64,000 nt of DNA from Paludibacterium purpuratum (GCF_004363805.1 NZ_SNZP01000001.1:292690-356689), one strand, 5' to 3'; shown: positions 25,625-34,186, counted from the first letter of the stretch. Translations and numbers: made by a program. The notes: a model not told the origin generated them from the letters alone.

Positions 25625-26572
25625 ATGAATGACATGCGAACCACTTGGCGACACTACGCGCTACCGCTGATGGCGGTGCTGATCTGGAGCGGCAATACCA
25701 TTGTGTCGAAACTGGCGGCCGGCGCGATTGCGCCGTCGGCCATATCCTTCTACCGCTGGCTGATCGCCGCGTTGTGCATGACGCCGTTCGTCTGGCGCGA
25801 ACTGGTCGCCGCGCGTGTCATGATCTGGCGCGATTGGCCGCGACTGGCTGTGCTGGGATTTCTTGGCATGGTGGCTTATCAATGCCTGGCTTATATCGCG
25901 GCGCGCAGTACGACGGCGACCAATATGGGACTGTTGTTGGGCCTGCTGCCGTTGATGACGGTCGGCTTGTCGGTGTTGTGGCTCGCCGAGCGCGTGACGC
26001 GCGGCGACGTGGCGGGTGGCTTGCTATCGCTGGCCGGGCTGGTTTATCTGCTGAGCCAGGGACATCCTGCCAGTCTGCTGGCGCACGGCGTCTCGGCCGG
26101 CGACGGCATCATGCTGTTGGCCTGCGCCGCTTATGCCGCCTATTGCGTGTTGCTCAAACGCTGGCCGATCGCGCTGAACCGTTGGGCATCGCTATGCCTG
26201 CAGATCTGGTTCGCCGTGGGTTTTCTGTCGATCTACTACTTGGTATCCGGCGCGCCCGCGGTGACGCGTGCAGGCTGGCCGTTGATGCTGTACGCCGCCA
26301 TACCGGCTTCGCTGATGGCGCCGATGCTGTGGCTGGCCGGTGTACAGGCGCTGGGGCCGCAACGTACCACGGCGCTGATGAATCTGATGCCGGTGGTGAC
26401 GGTGGCGCTAGCATGTTGGTCGCTGGGCGAGGCGCTACATGGCTATCATTTGCTAGGCGGCGGCCTGGTGCTGGCAGGGGTGGTGTTGGTGCAGCGCTGG
26501 ACGCGGCCGCTACGCGCAACGGTTCGGCGGGAACCGCTCGCGGCGCCCGCCACGGAGTCCGGGTGCCCTTAG
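25625..26572 (+). CDS. EamA/DMT superfamily transporter
   Basis: 315 residues with ten hydrophobic helices in two EamA repeats (~10-140 and ~155-290). The opening PLMAVLIWSGNTIVSKLAAG is the standard EamA helix 1. ATG 25625 or 25634. Likely an exporter of small metabolites or drugs, controlled by the divergent AraC protein. Its stop overlaps that of the convergent gene at 26569 (shared TTAG). Confidence 0.87.
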   Translation: MNDMRTTWRHYALPLMAVLIWSGNTIVSKLAAGAIAPSAISFYRWLIAALCMTPFVWRELVAARVMIWRDWPRLAVLGFLGMVAYQCLAYIAARSTTATNMGLLLGLLPLMTVGLSVLWLAERVTRGDVAGGLLSLAGLVYLLSQGHPASLLAHGVSAGDGIMLLACAAYAAYCVLLKRWPIALNRWASLCLQIWFAVGFLSIYYLVSGAPAVTRAGWPLMLYAAIPASLMAPMLWLAGVQALGPQRTTALMNLMPVVTVALACWSLGEALHGYHLLGGGLVLAGVVLVQRWTRPLRATVRREPLAAPATESGCP

Positions 26573-27420
26573 AGTACCGCCCATAGGCCGATGAGAATGA
26601 CCACGCCCAGCGCCACCGCCAGGGCCTGAGTCGTGTGGCGCTCCTTGTCGAGCGCTTGATGGACGGCATTGTTCATCGATTCGATCTTGGCCAGGTGCTG
26701 GGCCATCTCGTGCCGTTCCTGGTCTTGCTTGATCAGGGTTTGTAGCATCGCTTCGCCGCCGAATTCGGTGATCATGCTGCTGTCGCATACGCCGATCAAC
26801 CGGCCGACCTTATCTTTGTAGTACAGCCCGGAGCGTTGCTGGTCGTCGCTCCATTCGAATTCGAAACCTTGTTTGGCGTAGAAGGCTTGCTTGTGCAGTT
26901 TTTCGGTTTCGCTGGTGCCGGCTTGTATCATCAGCATGCCGGGGCTCGCGCTATAGTCGGGATAGGTGCCCTTGGCCCAGGCGACCACCGTGGCGAACAA
27001 AAAATCGTCAAGCCCCGTGCCCGGCAGGCTGTCCGAGAGGTTGATGCCGGCCTTGGGGCCGAAGGTGATCGAACGGCTCGGGTGGTCGACGCGTACCCAG
27101 GCACAATTGCGACTGCCGTGAAAGCGTGTTTCGTCTTCTGGAAAATTATTCCAGGTACCGTTGCTGTTGATGGCGTAGCCGCGGCATTGCACGCGGAAGA
27201 AATCGGATTGGTTGGTGACGGCACGGTTGCGCTGCAAAATGCCGTACATCAAGACACCGTTCTCGCGTTGCAGCTTGAGAATGGTCTCGCCTAAGGGCAT
27301 GGCGATATTGGCCAGCGCACTATCGCTTTCCGGTGCTTTGAGCTCGGGTTCTTCCACGGCGTGCGCCGCGGCGTGTTCGGGTTTGTTCATGACCGGTCGG
27401 CTATTTAGGGTTGTCGCCAT
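26569..27420 (-). CDS. Unrecognised protein: possible GNAT-like core, coiled coil and C-terminal membrane anchor
   Basis: 283 residues. After a ~45-residue acidic Ala/Glu/Pro-rich lead, residues ~50-200 look alpha/beta, and KLHKQAFYAKQGFEFEWSDD resembles the strand-helix end of acetyltransferase folds. I cannot see a convincing acetyl-CoA P-loop. Residues ~225-258 are a predicted coiled coil (TLIKQDQERHEMAQHLAKIE). The last ~18 residues (ALAVALGVVILIGLWAVL) form a transmembrane helix ending at the C-terminus, so the protein is probably tail-anchored. ATG 27390 is another possible start; neither has a clear ribosome site. Function unknown. Confidence 0.7.
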   Translation of the reverse strand: MATTLNSRPVMNKPEHAAAHAVEEPELKAPESDSALANIAMPLGETILKLQRENGVLMYGILQRNRAVTNQSDFFRVQCRGYAINSNGTWNNFPEDETRFHGSRNCAWVRVDHPSRSITFGPKAGINLSDSLPGTGLDDFLFATVVAWAKGTYPDYSASPGMLMIQAGTSETEKLHKQAFYAKQGFEFEWSDDQQRSGLYYKDKVGRLIGVCDSSMITEFGGEAMLQTLIKQDQERHEMAQHLAKIESMNNAVHQALDKERHTTQALAVALGVVILIGLWAVL

Positions 27421-27581
27421 GTCTGGGGTAGGTTTTCGGACATAGGCCTCTATCCTGCATTAAAAATGAACTGTTACAAAGCATTTTGCAAACAAAATGC
27501 CTATGACGTTAGATTTAGGCCAAGCCCGTGTTGGAAATATCCAGATACGATGGTTTTTATTCGGAGGTATAATGCCTCTCT

Positions 27582-27936
27582 GTCACCGGGGGTGCCGCTT
27601 GCGATGCTGTGGCTGAGAGAGACCCTGATTACCTGATCTATTAGGGCCCTCTGAACCAGTTATTTGCCCCGGCGTTTGATCAAAAAGGGGCCGAATGCAA
27701 GGCGCGCGACGCAGGTCGCAGTTATTCTGCGAACCAAGGAGCGCAACGCTGCAGGCGGCCCCTTTTTGGTCAAACCCTTCGGGGCCGCGCCTGGCGGGCG
27801 GTCTGCTTTGTTGCGCGGCTTGCGGATGGAATGACCATCCGCTGCGCCTCGCGCCGCGCATCCCATCCCGCCAGACCGGCCGCCGGGGTAAATAACTGGT
27901 TCAGAGGGCCCTTAGTACCAGCGGAGGGAGCGTGAT
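27582..27936 (+). promoter_or_regulatory. TPP riboswitch of thiBPQ, interrupted by an insertion
   Basis: The 5' half (27582-27640) has ACCGGGGGTGCC, GGCTGAGAGAGACCC and ACCTGATCT, the invariant thi-box segments. The 3' half (27915-27936) has TACCAGCGGAGGGAG. GTCAC at 27582-27586 pairs with GTGAT at 27932-27936 as helix P1. Between the halves, in the P5/L5 position, lies a 268-bp element. Removing it and one TTA repeat gives a normal-sized aptamer of about 84 nt. A TATAAT box lies at 27568-27573. Downstream, CTCC (27960-27963) can pair with the GGAG (27973-27976) of the thiB ribosome site, pointing to translational control. The left P5 strand reads CTATTA rather than the expected CTGG, so base pairing there looks damaged. 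Confidence 0.88.
27644..27911. mobile_element. MITE-like element (268 bp, 31-bp terminal inverted repeats)
   Basis: The ends begin GGGCCCTCTGAACCAG at 27644 and, inverted, at 27911. Arms are 31 bp (27644-27674 and 27881-27911) with one mismatch, flanked by TTA at 27641-27643 and 27912-27914 as a probable 3-bp target duplication. Subterminal inverted repeats of 19 bp (27675-27693 and 27756-27774, one mismatch) and an internal hairpin GCGGATGG/CCATCCGC are present. No transposase fits. It is therefore a non-autonomous element. The TNA-type duplication suggests an IS5/IS1031-like transposase acting in trans, which is inference. It is expected to fold into a long hairpin when transcribed. Confidence 0.85.
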
Positions 27937-27984
27937 CTGCGGCATCGTGCGCGGGCATGCTCCCCATTTTGTGGAGAGTCCGAT

Positions 27985-28998
27985 ATGAAGTTCCGCCACC
28001 TTTGTCTTGCCGTGTCCCTGGCCGCCGCCGCGCTTGGCGCGCAGGCCGAGGGTTTGCGCGTGATGACGCACAATGCCTTCGAATTATCCAAGCCGCTACT
28101 GGCCGATTTTGAAAAGCAGACCGGGGTCAAGGTCGAGCTGATCAAGGCGGGCGATGCCGGCGAAATGCTCAACAAGTTGATTCTGACGCGCGCCAATCCG
28201 ATCGCCGATGTGGTTTTCGGCCTGGACAACTCGCTGGCCGGCAAGGCCGAGGCCGCTGGCATACTTGAGCCGTTCGCTCCGAAGTCCGATGGCCGCAAGG
28301 CGCGTTATGCGCTGCCGGGCGGGCTGATCAGCATCGACTACGGTTATGTCACCCTGGTGTACGACAAGGCCTGGTTCGCCCAGCACAAGCTGGCGCTGCC
28401 GAAGTCGTTGAATGACCTGACTCTGCCGGCCTATCGCGATCTGCTGGTTGTGGAAAATCCGGCCACCTCGAGCCCGGGGCAGGGCTTTTTGTTCGCCACC
28501 ATCCGCGCCATGGGCGAGGAGCGCGCCTTCTCCTTCTGGGGCAAGCTGCGCGGCAACGGCGTCAAAGTGGTCAAGGATTGGGGCATCGCCTATAACACCG
28601 ATTTCTCGCATAACGGCGGCAGCCGTCCCATCGTGTTGAGCTATGCGACCGATCCGGCCGCCGAAGTGGCTTACAGCAAGGTTAAGGTCAACGAATCGCC
28701 GGTGGCGACTCTGCCGTTGTCCGGCGCGGTGTATCAGCAGGTCGAAGGGGCCGCGCTGATCAAGGGCGGCCATGAGCGCGCGGCGGCGGAGAAGTTCATC
28801 GCCTTCCTGCGTTCCGAGCCGGTGCAGAAGGATCTGCAGACGACGATGTGGATGTACCCGGTGATGCAGGGCACACCGCTGGCGCCGGTGTTCGCTTATG
28901 CCAAGGAGCCCGCCGCGCATCAGACGCCGGGTGCGGCTGAGATCCGCGCCAAGGGGCAGGGCTGGATCAAGCGCTGGACGCAGGTGGTGCTGAAGTAG
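27985..28998 (+). CDS. thiB: Thiamine ABC transporter, periplasmic binding protein
   Basis: 337 residues with a cleavable signal peptide (LCLAVSLAAAALGAQA). Mature protein begins near EGLRVMTHNAFELSKPLL, and VKVELIKAGDAGEMLNKLIL and GISIDYGYV-like strands match ThiB. Binds thiamine, TMP or TPP in the periplasm and delivers it to ThiPQ. First gene of the operon behind the TPP riboswitch; the ribosome site GTGGAGAG may be masked by upstream CTCC. Confidence 0.94.
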   Translation: MKFRHLCLAVSLAAAALGAQAEGLRVMTHNAFELSKPLLADFEKQTGVKVELIKAGDAGEMLNKLILTRANPIADVVFGLDNSLAGKAEAAGILEPFAPKSDGRKARYALPGGLISIDYGYVTLVYDKAWFAQHKLALPKSLNDLTLPAYRDLLVVENPATSSPGQGFLFATIRAMGEERAFSFWGKLRGNGVKVVKDWGIAYNTDFSHNGGSRPIVLSYATDPAAEVAYSKVKVNESPVATLPLSGAVYQQVEGAALIKGGHERAAAEKFIAFLRSEPVQKDLQTTMWMYPVMQGTPLAPVFAYAKEPAAHQTPGAAEIRAKGQGWIKRWTQVVLK

Positions 28999-28999
28999 G

Positions 29000-30532
29000 A
29001 TGCGTTCGACACGATGGCTGGCGCTGTTGCCGCTGGCCTTACTGACCGCACTGGTGGCGGTGCCGCTGTCGCGGTTGAGTACCGATGGGGCCAGCGCGTT
29101 GTCGCTGGCCTTTTTGTCCGACCCGTACTACCGCTGGCGCCTGGCCTGGTCGCTCGCTCAGGCCTTGGCGACTTGCGGCTTGGCGTTGCTGTTCGGGCTG
29201 CCGATTGCCTGGACGTTGGCGCGGTTCGATTTTCCCGGCCGGCGCTGGCTTTTGCGCCTCTTGATGCTGCCGTTCGTCATGCCGACGCTGGTGGCCGCCA
29301 TGGGCGTGCTGGCCTTGTTCGGTCCGCAGGGGCTGACCGGTATTCATGGCCAGGACACGCCCTGGCTGTTGCTGTACGGCAACCTGTTCTATAACTTGCC
29401 GCTGTTGGTTCGTTCGGCGCAGGAGGGATTCGCGCGCATTCCGGCCAATCGTCTGATGGCGGCGCGTTCGCTCGGCGCCACGCCTTGGCGCGTGTTCTGG
29501 CGCGTCGAGCTGCCTGGCGCCATGCCCTGGATCTGTTCGGCGCTGTGCCTGATTTTCCTTTATTGCTTTTCCGCCTTCGGCCTGGCCTTGATCCTGGGCG
29601 GCCAGCGCTATGCCACGGTCGAGGTGGAAATTTATACGCTGGTGGCTTACGAGCTGAACCTGTCCGATGCCAGTGCCCTGGCGCTTAGTGTGTTGGCGGT
29701 GGCCAGCTTGGTGGCATTCGGCTATGCCTGGTTGGAGCGGGGGCTGGCCAGACCGATGCGCGGACAAGTGGCTCAGCGGTGTGTGCCGAGCGGCTGGCGG
29801 CAGTGCGCGTTGCTCGCCTTGGCCGTCGGGCTACTGGTTTTGTTGGCGCTGGCGCCGTTGGCCGCGATTGCCTGGCGGGCGTTATGGGCGGGACCGGCCT
29901 GGCGCGCCTTGGCCGATCCCGAAGTATGGGCGGCGTTGGCCAATACCGCGCGCTTCACCGCCTTGGCGCTCGGCGGCGCCTGTCTGTTCGGGCTGGCGCA
30001 CGCTTTCGCCGCGCGGCGCAGTGTGCTGCTGGGCACGCTGGCTTTCCTGCCCTATGCCGTTTCGCCCGTTTGCGTCGCATTCGGTTTGTTGTTGGTCTAT
30101 CCGCGCCTGAGCGCCAGTCTGACGCTGCTGATCGGGGCCTATACGCTGTTGGCGTATCCGTTCGTCGCGCGCGGGATGTCGGCGACGCTGGATGCGGTAC
30201 CGGCGCACCTGCCGCAGGCTGCTCGCACCTTGGGCGCCTCGACTTGGCGCGTGGTCTGGCGCGTGCTGTTGCCGATCGCCGCACCGGCACTGCGGCGCGG
30301 GATGGCCTTCGCCGCGGCGACCGCGCTGGGCGAATTCGCCGTGACGCTGTTTTTGTCGCGCCCGGAGTGGATGACGCTGACCACGCTGATTTATCAGCGG
30401 CTCGGTCGGCCGGGTGCGCTGAATCAGGACAGTGCGCTGGTTCTGTCCTGTCTATTGATGTTGTTGGCCATGGTGGCTTTTGTGCTGATCGAATGGCAGC
30501 GAGAAGGGGATGACGATGTTGCAGGTCGATAA
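29000..30532 (+). CDS. thiP: Thiamine ABC transporter permease
   Basis: 510 residues, about 12 transmembrane helices, a fused two-domain permease. Each half carries an EAA-type coupling loop: AARSLGATPWRVFWRVELP (~153) and AARTLGASTWRVVWRVLLP (~411). Starts 1 bp after the thiB stop and overlaps thiQ by 23 bp, so all three are translated as one operon. Length is close to E. coli ThiP (536). Confidence 0.94.
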   Translation: MRSTRWLALLPLALLTALVAVPLSRLSTDGASALSLAFLSDPYYRWRLAWSLAQALATCGLALLFGLPIAWTLARFDFPGRRWLLRLLMLPFVMPTLVAAMGVLALFGPQGLTGIHGQDTPWLLLYGNLFYNLPLLVRSAQEGFARIPANRLMAARSLGATPWRVFWRVELPGAMPWICSALCLIFLYCFSAFGLALILGGQRYATVEVEIYTLVAYELNLSDASALALSVLAVASLVAFGYAWLERGLARPMRGQVAQRCVPSGWRQCALLALAVGLLVLLALAPLAAIAWRALWAGPAWRALADPEVWAALANTARFTALALGGACLFGLAHAFAARRSVLLGTLAFLPYAVSPVCVAFGLLLVYPRLSASLTLLIGAYTLLAYPFVARGMSATLDAVPAHLPQAARTLGASTWRVVWRVLLPIAAPALRRGMAFAAATALGEFAVTLFLSRPEWMTLTTLIYQRLGRPGALNQDSALVLSCLLMLLAMVAFVLIEWQREGDDDVAGR

Positions 30533-31463
30533 GGTTTCGAAGCGCTACGACCATCAGTGGCTGGCGCGGGACCTATCGCTGACCGTCGGCGCCGGCGAGA
30601 TCATGGCGTTGCTGGGGCCGTCCGGCTGCGGCAAGAGCACGCTGCTCAAGCTGATTGCCGGTCTGGAGCCAGTCGAGGCCGGCACGATCCGTTTCGCGGG
30701 ACAGGATTTGGCGCGGGTTCCGCCCGAGGCGCGCCATTTCGCGCTGATGTTCCAGGATTTCGCGCTGTTTCCGCATTTGAATGTGCTCGACAATGTCTGC
30801 TTCGGCTTGGTGGAGCGCCGCACTCCGAAGGCGACGGCGCGCGGGCAAGCGCGTGCGGTGCTGGCGACGGTGGGGCTTGCCGGTTACGACGATCGCGCGG
30901 TGGGGGCCTTGTCGGGCGGCGAGGCGCAGCGTGTCGCACTGGCGCGCGCGCTGGTGACGGCGCCGCGGCTGTTGCTGTTGGACGAGCCGTTCTCGAGCCT
31001 GGATGCGCATCTACGGCTGTCGCTGCAAACCGAGTTCCGCCAACGCATCCGCGCTCTGGGCATCAGTGCGCTGTTGGTGACACATGATCGGCAGGAAGCG
31101 TTCACGATGGCCGACCGTGTCGCACTGCTCTATCAGGGGGGCATCCAGCAGTGCGACACGCCGTCTGCGCTGTTGGCCGCGCCGGCCGATCCCTGGGTGG
31201 CGAGCTTCATCGGTTTCGACAATGTCTGCGACGACTGGGCCTTGCCGGAAACGGCCCTGTGGTTGGATGCGGCGGGGCGGTCGGCACACATCGAGACGCT
31301 CACGCCGCTGGCCGAAGGGATACGCTTGCGGTTGTCGCAGGACGGGCAGTGCTACACCTTGCATCTGTCGGCGCGCGAGGCGGCGGCCTGGCGCACGCAG
31401 TTGGCGCCGGGCGCCGATGTGGGACTTGTCATCGATGAAGCGGCGCGTATCCGCTTTGCTTGA
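30510..31463 (+). CDS. thiQ: Thiamine ABC transporter ATPase
   Basis: 317 residues. Walker A is GPSGCGKST (~36-44), the signature is LSGGEAQRVALARAL (~134), Walker B is LLLLDEPFSSLD (~157) and the switch His lies in LLVTHDRQEA. E. coli ThiQ is about 232 residues. Here ~85 extra C-terminal residues follow (from about SFIGFDNVCDDW), probably a TOBE-like regulatory domain as in other importer ATPases. ATG 30516 is an alternative start. Overlaps thiP. Confidence 0.93.
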   Translation: MTMLQVDKVSKRYDHQWLARDLSLTVGAGEIMALLGPSGCGKSTLLKLIAGLEPVEAGTIRFAGQDLARVPPEARHFALMFQDFALFPHLNVLDNVCFGLVERRTPKATARGQARAVLATVGLAGYDDRAVGALSGGEAQRVALARALVTAPRLLLLDEPFSSLDAHLRLSLQTEFRQRIRALGISALLVTHDRQEAFTMADRVALLYQGGIQQCDTPSALLAAPADPWVASFIGFDNVCDDWALPETALWLDAAGRSAHIETLTPLAEGIRLRLSQDGQCYTLHLSAREAAAWRTQLAPGADVGLVIDEAARIRFA

Positions 31464-31538
31464 TCCGGTCATGGCCGGTTCATAGAAATTAATCTTTTGT
31501 CATGAGGCGTGGCGGTGCGAAATGCTAGCCTGAGCTGC

Positions 31539-32108
31539 ATGATACTGCCCCCGACTCTCGAGACTGACCGGTTGCGGCTCGATCCTCTGGATGAACACCA
31601 TCTGGAGGCGATTTTCCGCATTTATTCCAACCCCGAAGTGGTGCGCCTGTTCGGTCAGGATTGCATGACCGATCTTGAGCAGGCGCGCTATTGGCTGCAA
31701 GTGCAGGAGCAGATGCGCCAACTCGACCTGGGTGCGACTTGGGTGTTGCGCTTGAAGGATTCGGGGGAGGCGGTGGGCTCGTTCAGTTTCGACGGCATCA
31801 ATCGGCAATGGCACAACGTCGGCGTCAGTTACGCGCTACGGCCGGAATTCTGGCGCCGCGGGCTGATGAGCGAGGCGTTGGCGGCGTTGATTGCGCTGGC
31901 CTGGTCCGGCACATTCGCCGGGCCGATGCACCGCATACAGGCACTAGTGTTCAAAGACAACGCAGCGTCGATCGCCATGTTATGCAAAGCCGGATTCGTA
32001 TGCGAAGGCGAGCGCTTGGGGTTGGTGTTCTGGCAGCAATGCTACTGGGATCTGGCAAGCTTCTGCCTGATCAATCCGTTGGAGGCGTCGGCGGCTGACA
32101 AACATTGA
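31539..32108 (+). CDS. GNAT family N-acetyltransferase (RimJ/RimL-like)
   Basis: 189 residues from ATG 31539 (MILPPTLETDRLRLDPLDEH). The opening TDRLRLDPLDEHHLEAIFRI and YALRPEFWRRGLMSEALAAL are the hallmark of RimJ/RimL-type acetyltransferases; the latter is the acetyl-CoA site. DNAASIAMLCKAGFVCEGER is the late helix-strand. Likely substrate is a protein N-terminus or small amine; not assignable. The 3' end overlaps the convergent YbaK gene by 38 bp. Confidence 0.87.
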   Translation: MILPPTLETDRLRLDPLDEHHLEAIFRIYSNPEVVRLFGQDCMTDLEQARYWLQVQEQMRQLDLGATWVLRLKDSGEAVGSFSFDGINRQWHNVGVSYALRPEFWRRGLMSEALAALIALAWSGTFAGPMHRIQALVFKDNAASIAMLCKAGFVCEGERLGLVFWQQCYWDLASFCLINPLEASAADKH

Positions 32109-32550
32109 CCCACTCGCCGGCCACGATGTCCCGCAGTCGTTCGGGGGCGATGCGCACCGCTGTGTGGGTACCGCCGGCGGCGGGCATGACGGTATCGAAA
32201 TCGCGTAGCGAGACATCGAGATACACCGGTAACGGCAGGGCTAGACCAAAAGGACAGACGCCGCCGACCGGGTGGCCGGTCAGCGTCTCCACTTCGTGGG
32301 CGCCCAGCATTTTCCCTTTGCCCAATGCCGCCTTGAATTTCCGGTTGTCGATGCGGGCATCGCCGCGTGCCACCAGCAGCACCACACGCTCATCGCCCAG
32401 GCGGAAGGCCAAGGTCTTGGCGATGCGTCCCGGCTCGACGCCGTGCGCTTGTGCCGCCAGCGCCACGGTGGCGGTGCTGGAGGATAGTTCGATGATCTCC
32501 AGTTCGATCTGGCGGCGCTTGAACTCGTCGCGAACGGATTCCAGGCTCAT
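32071..32550 (-). CDS. YbaK/EbsC-type aminoacyl-tRNA deacylase
   Basis: 159 residues of the ProX/YbaK editing fold. The conserved lysine lies in GRIAKTLAFRL (~45), and GGVCPFGLALPLPVYLD carries the GG-x-C/x-P signature around residue 98. It hydrolyses mischarged tRNA (Cys-tRNA-Pro or Ala-tRNA-Pro in relatives); the exact specificity is not deducible. Lies 9 bp downstream of the Lrp-type gene on the same strand, so probably co-transcribed with it. Confidence 0.88.
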   Translation of the reverse strand: MSLESVRDEFKRRQIELEIIELSSSTATVALAAQAHGVEPGRIAKTLAFRLGDERVVLLVARGDARIDNRKFKAALGKGKMLGAHEVETLTGHPVGGVCPFGLALPLPVYLDVSLRDFDTVMPAAGGTHTAVRIAPERLRDIVAGEWVNVCQPPTPPTD

Positions 32551-32559
32551 GCTGGGCGT

Positions 32560-33048
32560 TTACTCCTGAATGGCCAGAGACAGTGTTTCCTTGATTTCTT
32601 CCATGACGACGTAGCTGCGCGATTCGTTGGCGGCGGGCAGTTTGAGCAGGATGTTGCCCAACAGTTCGCGGTACATGGACATATCCGGAATGCGCGCCTT
32701 GATCAAATAGTCGAACTCGCCCGAGACCAGGTGGCATTCGAGAATTTCCGGAATGTTCTGCACTTCGCGACGAAAGGCATCGAAAATGTCGCCGGACTTG
32801 GCCGACAATTTGATTTCCACAAACACCAGCAGGCTGGCGCTGAGCATGTGCGGATTGAGACGGGCAAAATAGCCCTCGATCACGCCCTCGCGTTCCAGGC
32901 GGCGCACGCGTTCAGTGCAGGGGGTGGTCGAAAGCCCGACTTTCTCTGCCAGATCGGTCAACGATATCCGCCCGTTGTTCTGCAATAGCTGCAGAATCTT
33001 CAAATCGATCTTGTCGAAAATCCGCTCGGCAGTGGTTTTTTTTCTCAT
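32560..33048 (-). CDS. lrp: Lrp/AsnC family transcriptional regulator
   Basis: 162 residues. The helix-turn-helix is ISLTDLAEKVGLSTTPCTER (~29-48), followed by RVRRLEREGVIEGYFARLNP, the linker and the RAM/effector domain (SGEFDYLIKARIPDMSMYRE). Sequence is very close to global Lrp proteins. It may sense leucine or another amino acid. ATG 33048. The YbaK gene follows closely. Confidence 0.9.
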   Translation of the reverse strand: MRKKTTAERIFDKIDLKILQLLQNNGRISLTDLAEKVGLSTTPCTERVRRLEREGVIEGYFARLNPHMLSASLLVFVEIKLSAKSGDIFDAFRREVQNIPEILECHLVSGEFDYLIKARIPDMSMYRELLGNILLKLPAANESRSYVVMEEIKETLSLAIQE

Positions 33049-33183
33049 GTGTGTCGTGCGCCCCAGTGGTGGATGAATATATCGATTCCCGGTTGATCTA
33101 CGGGTAAATGCACTGCATCGCCGTCAATATACTACGTGAAATGACTTTTTTGCAGATTTGTCATGGGGCGCACTGCGCGAGCG

Positions 33184-33855
33184 TCATGATTTGCCTTGCC
33201 CTTGCAACATGCTCTCCAGGGCATTCTCTGCAGACAGGATGTGAAAACGGATGAATGCCGCCGCATCGTCGGCTTTGCCAGCGCGGCACAGCGCCAGGAG
33301 TTGGGTGTGTTCGGCGTGCGCCTGTTCCATGGTTTGGGTGAACAGGATTTGCATGCGGGTATAGCGATCGGTCTTGTTGTGCAACTGCTCGATCAGCGCC
33401 AGGGTGTTCGGGCGCTTGGCACTGCGGTAGAGCGCCATATGGAAGCGAGCGTTGAGTTCCCCCCAGTGGCGCACGTCATTGTTCTTCAGCGCTTGCTCGA
33501 ATTCTGCCAGCGTCTGTTGCGCCAGTTGCAGGTCGTCCGGGCTCTGACAGGGGATCGAGGTGCGCAGCAGCTCGCTTTCCAATAGGGCGCGGATATCCAG
33601 CAGCTCGCGGATATCGTCGAACGACAGTTTGGAGACCAATGCGCCCTTATGGTCGATGATCTGGATCAGACCCTCGGCCTCCAATTGGCGCAGGGCCTCG
33701 CGCACGGGTACTCGGCTGACGCCGTATTCATTGGAAAGCGCTTCCTGGCGAAGTTGCTGTCCATCGGCGAACTCTCCCGACAAAATGCGTTGGCGCAATG
33801 ATTCGGTAACGGCGCTGGTCAGGGTTTGGCGTTTGATCGGCTGCATGTTGTTCAT
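33184..33855 (-). CDS. GntR family (FCD/FadR-type) regulator
   Basis: 223 residues from ATG 33855 (MNNMQPIKRQTLTS); ATG 33846 is an alternative. The winged helix spans ~10-75 (LRQEALSNEYGVSRVPVREA) and the all-helical FCD domain ~85-215 with DIRALLESELL, an ARFHMALYRSA metal-site region and ARAEHTQL-like helices. FCD regulators generally sense carboxylic acids through a metal. No adjacent catabolic gene indicates the target. Confidence 0.88.
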   Translation of the reverse strand: MNNMQPIKRQTLTSAVTESLRQRILSGEFADGQQLRQEALSNEYGVSRVPVREALRQLEAEGLIQIIDHKGALVSKLSFDDIRELLDIRALLESELLRTSIPCQSPDDLQLAQQTLAEFEQALKNNDVRHWGELNARFHMALYRSAKRPNTLALIEQLHNKTDRYTRMQILFTQTMEQAHAEHTQLLALCRAGKADDAAAFIRFHILSAENALESMLQGQGKS

Positions 33856-33967
33856 TCGAATCGGGTCGCTGTCTGGGCATGTTTTGGTATGTTTTATGGC
33901 AACAGAATATACGGGGCGTATGCTGTCCGACAAGAGATGCACTGGACGAAGTGATAAAAAGATGAAA

Positions 33968-33990
33968 AAAACCGGCAAATAGCCGGTTTT
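33968..33990. terminator. Hairpin with A/T flanks
   Basis: AACCGGC, five-base loop, GCCGGTT with A-run left and T-run right. Could be a second terminator for the tRNA operon, read leftwards. Confidence 0.55.
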
Positions 33991-34024
33991 CCCGCATGGA
34001 TGCACGATTTTGCAGCGGAAAATG

Positions 34025-34053
34025 AAAAACCCCGCTGCATGAGCGGGGTTTTT
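34025..34053 (-). terminator. Intrinsic terminator of the tRNA operon
   Basis: Perfect 12-bp arms AAAAACCCCGCT and AGCGGGGTTTTT around a five-base loop, 10 bp beyond the last tRNA in the direction of transcription. Confidence 0.9.
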
Positions 34054-34062
34054 CTGCAATCT

Positions 34063-34139
34063 TGGGGTGGATGATGGGGCTCGAACCCACGACAACCGGA
34101 ATCACAATCCGGGACTCTACCAACTGAGCTACATCCACC
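34063..34139 (-). tRNA. tRNA-His (GTG), copy 2
   Basis: Full cloverleaf with encoded CCA. The anticodon loop reads TTGTGAT (anticodon GTG) and the extra G at position -1 faces C73, as in tRNA-His. Identical to the copy at 34187, including the first bases upstream. Confidence 0.97.
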
Positions 34140-34186
34140 ACTGAATTCGATACACAGGCGGGTAGGCCTGTTTAAGGCAAAACTGC

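Noticed and set aside
27695..27895. Short open frames inside the MITE-like element
   Set aside because: They arise from GC-rich inverted repeats on both strands and show no transposase features.
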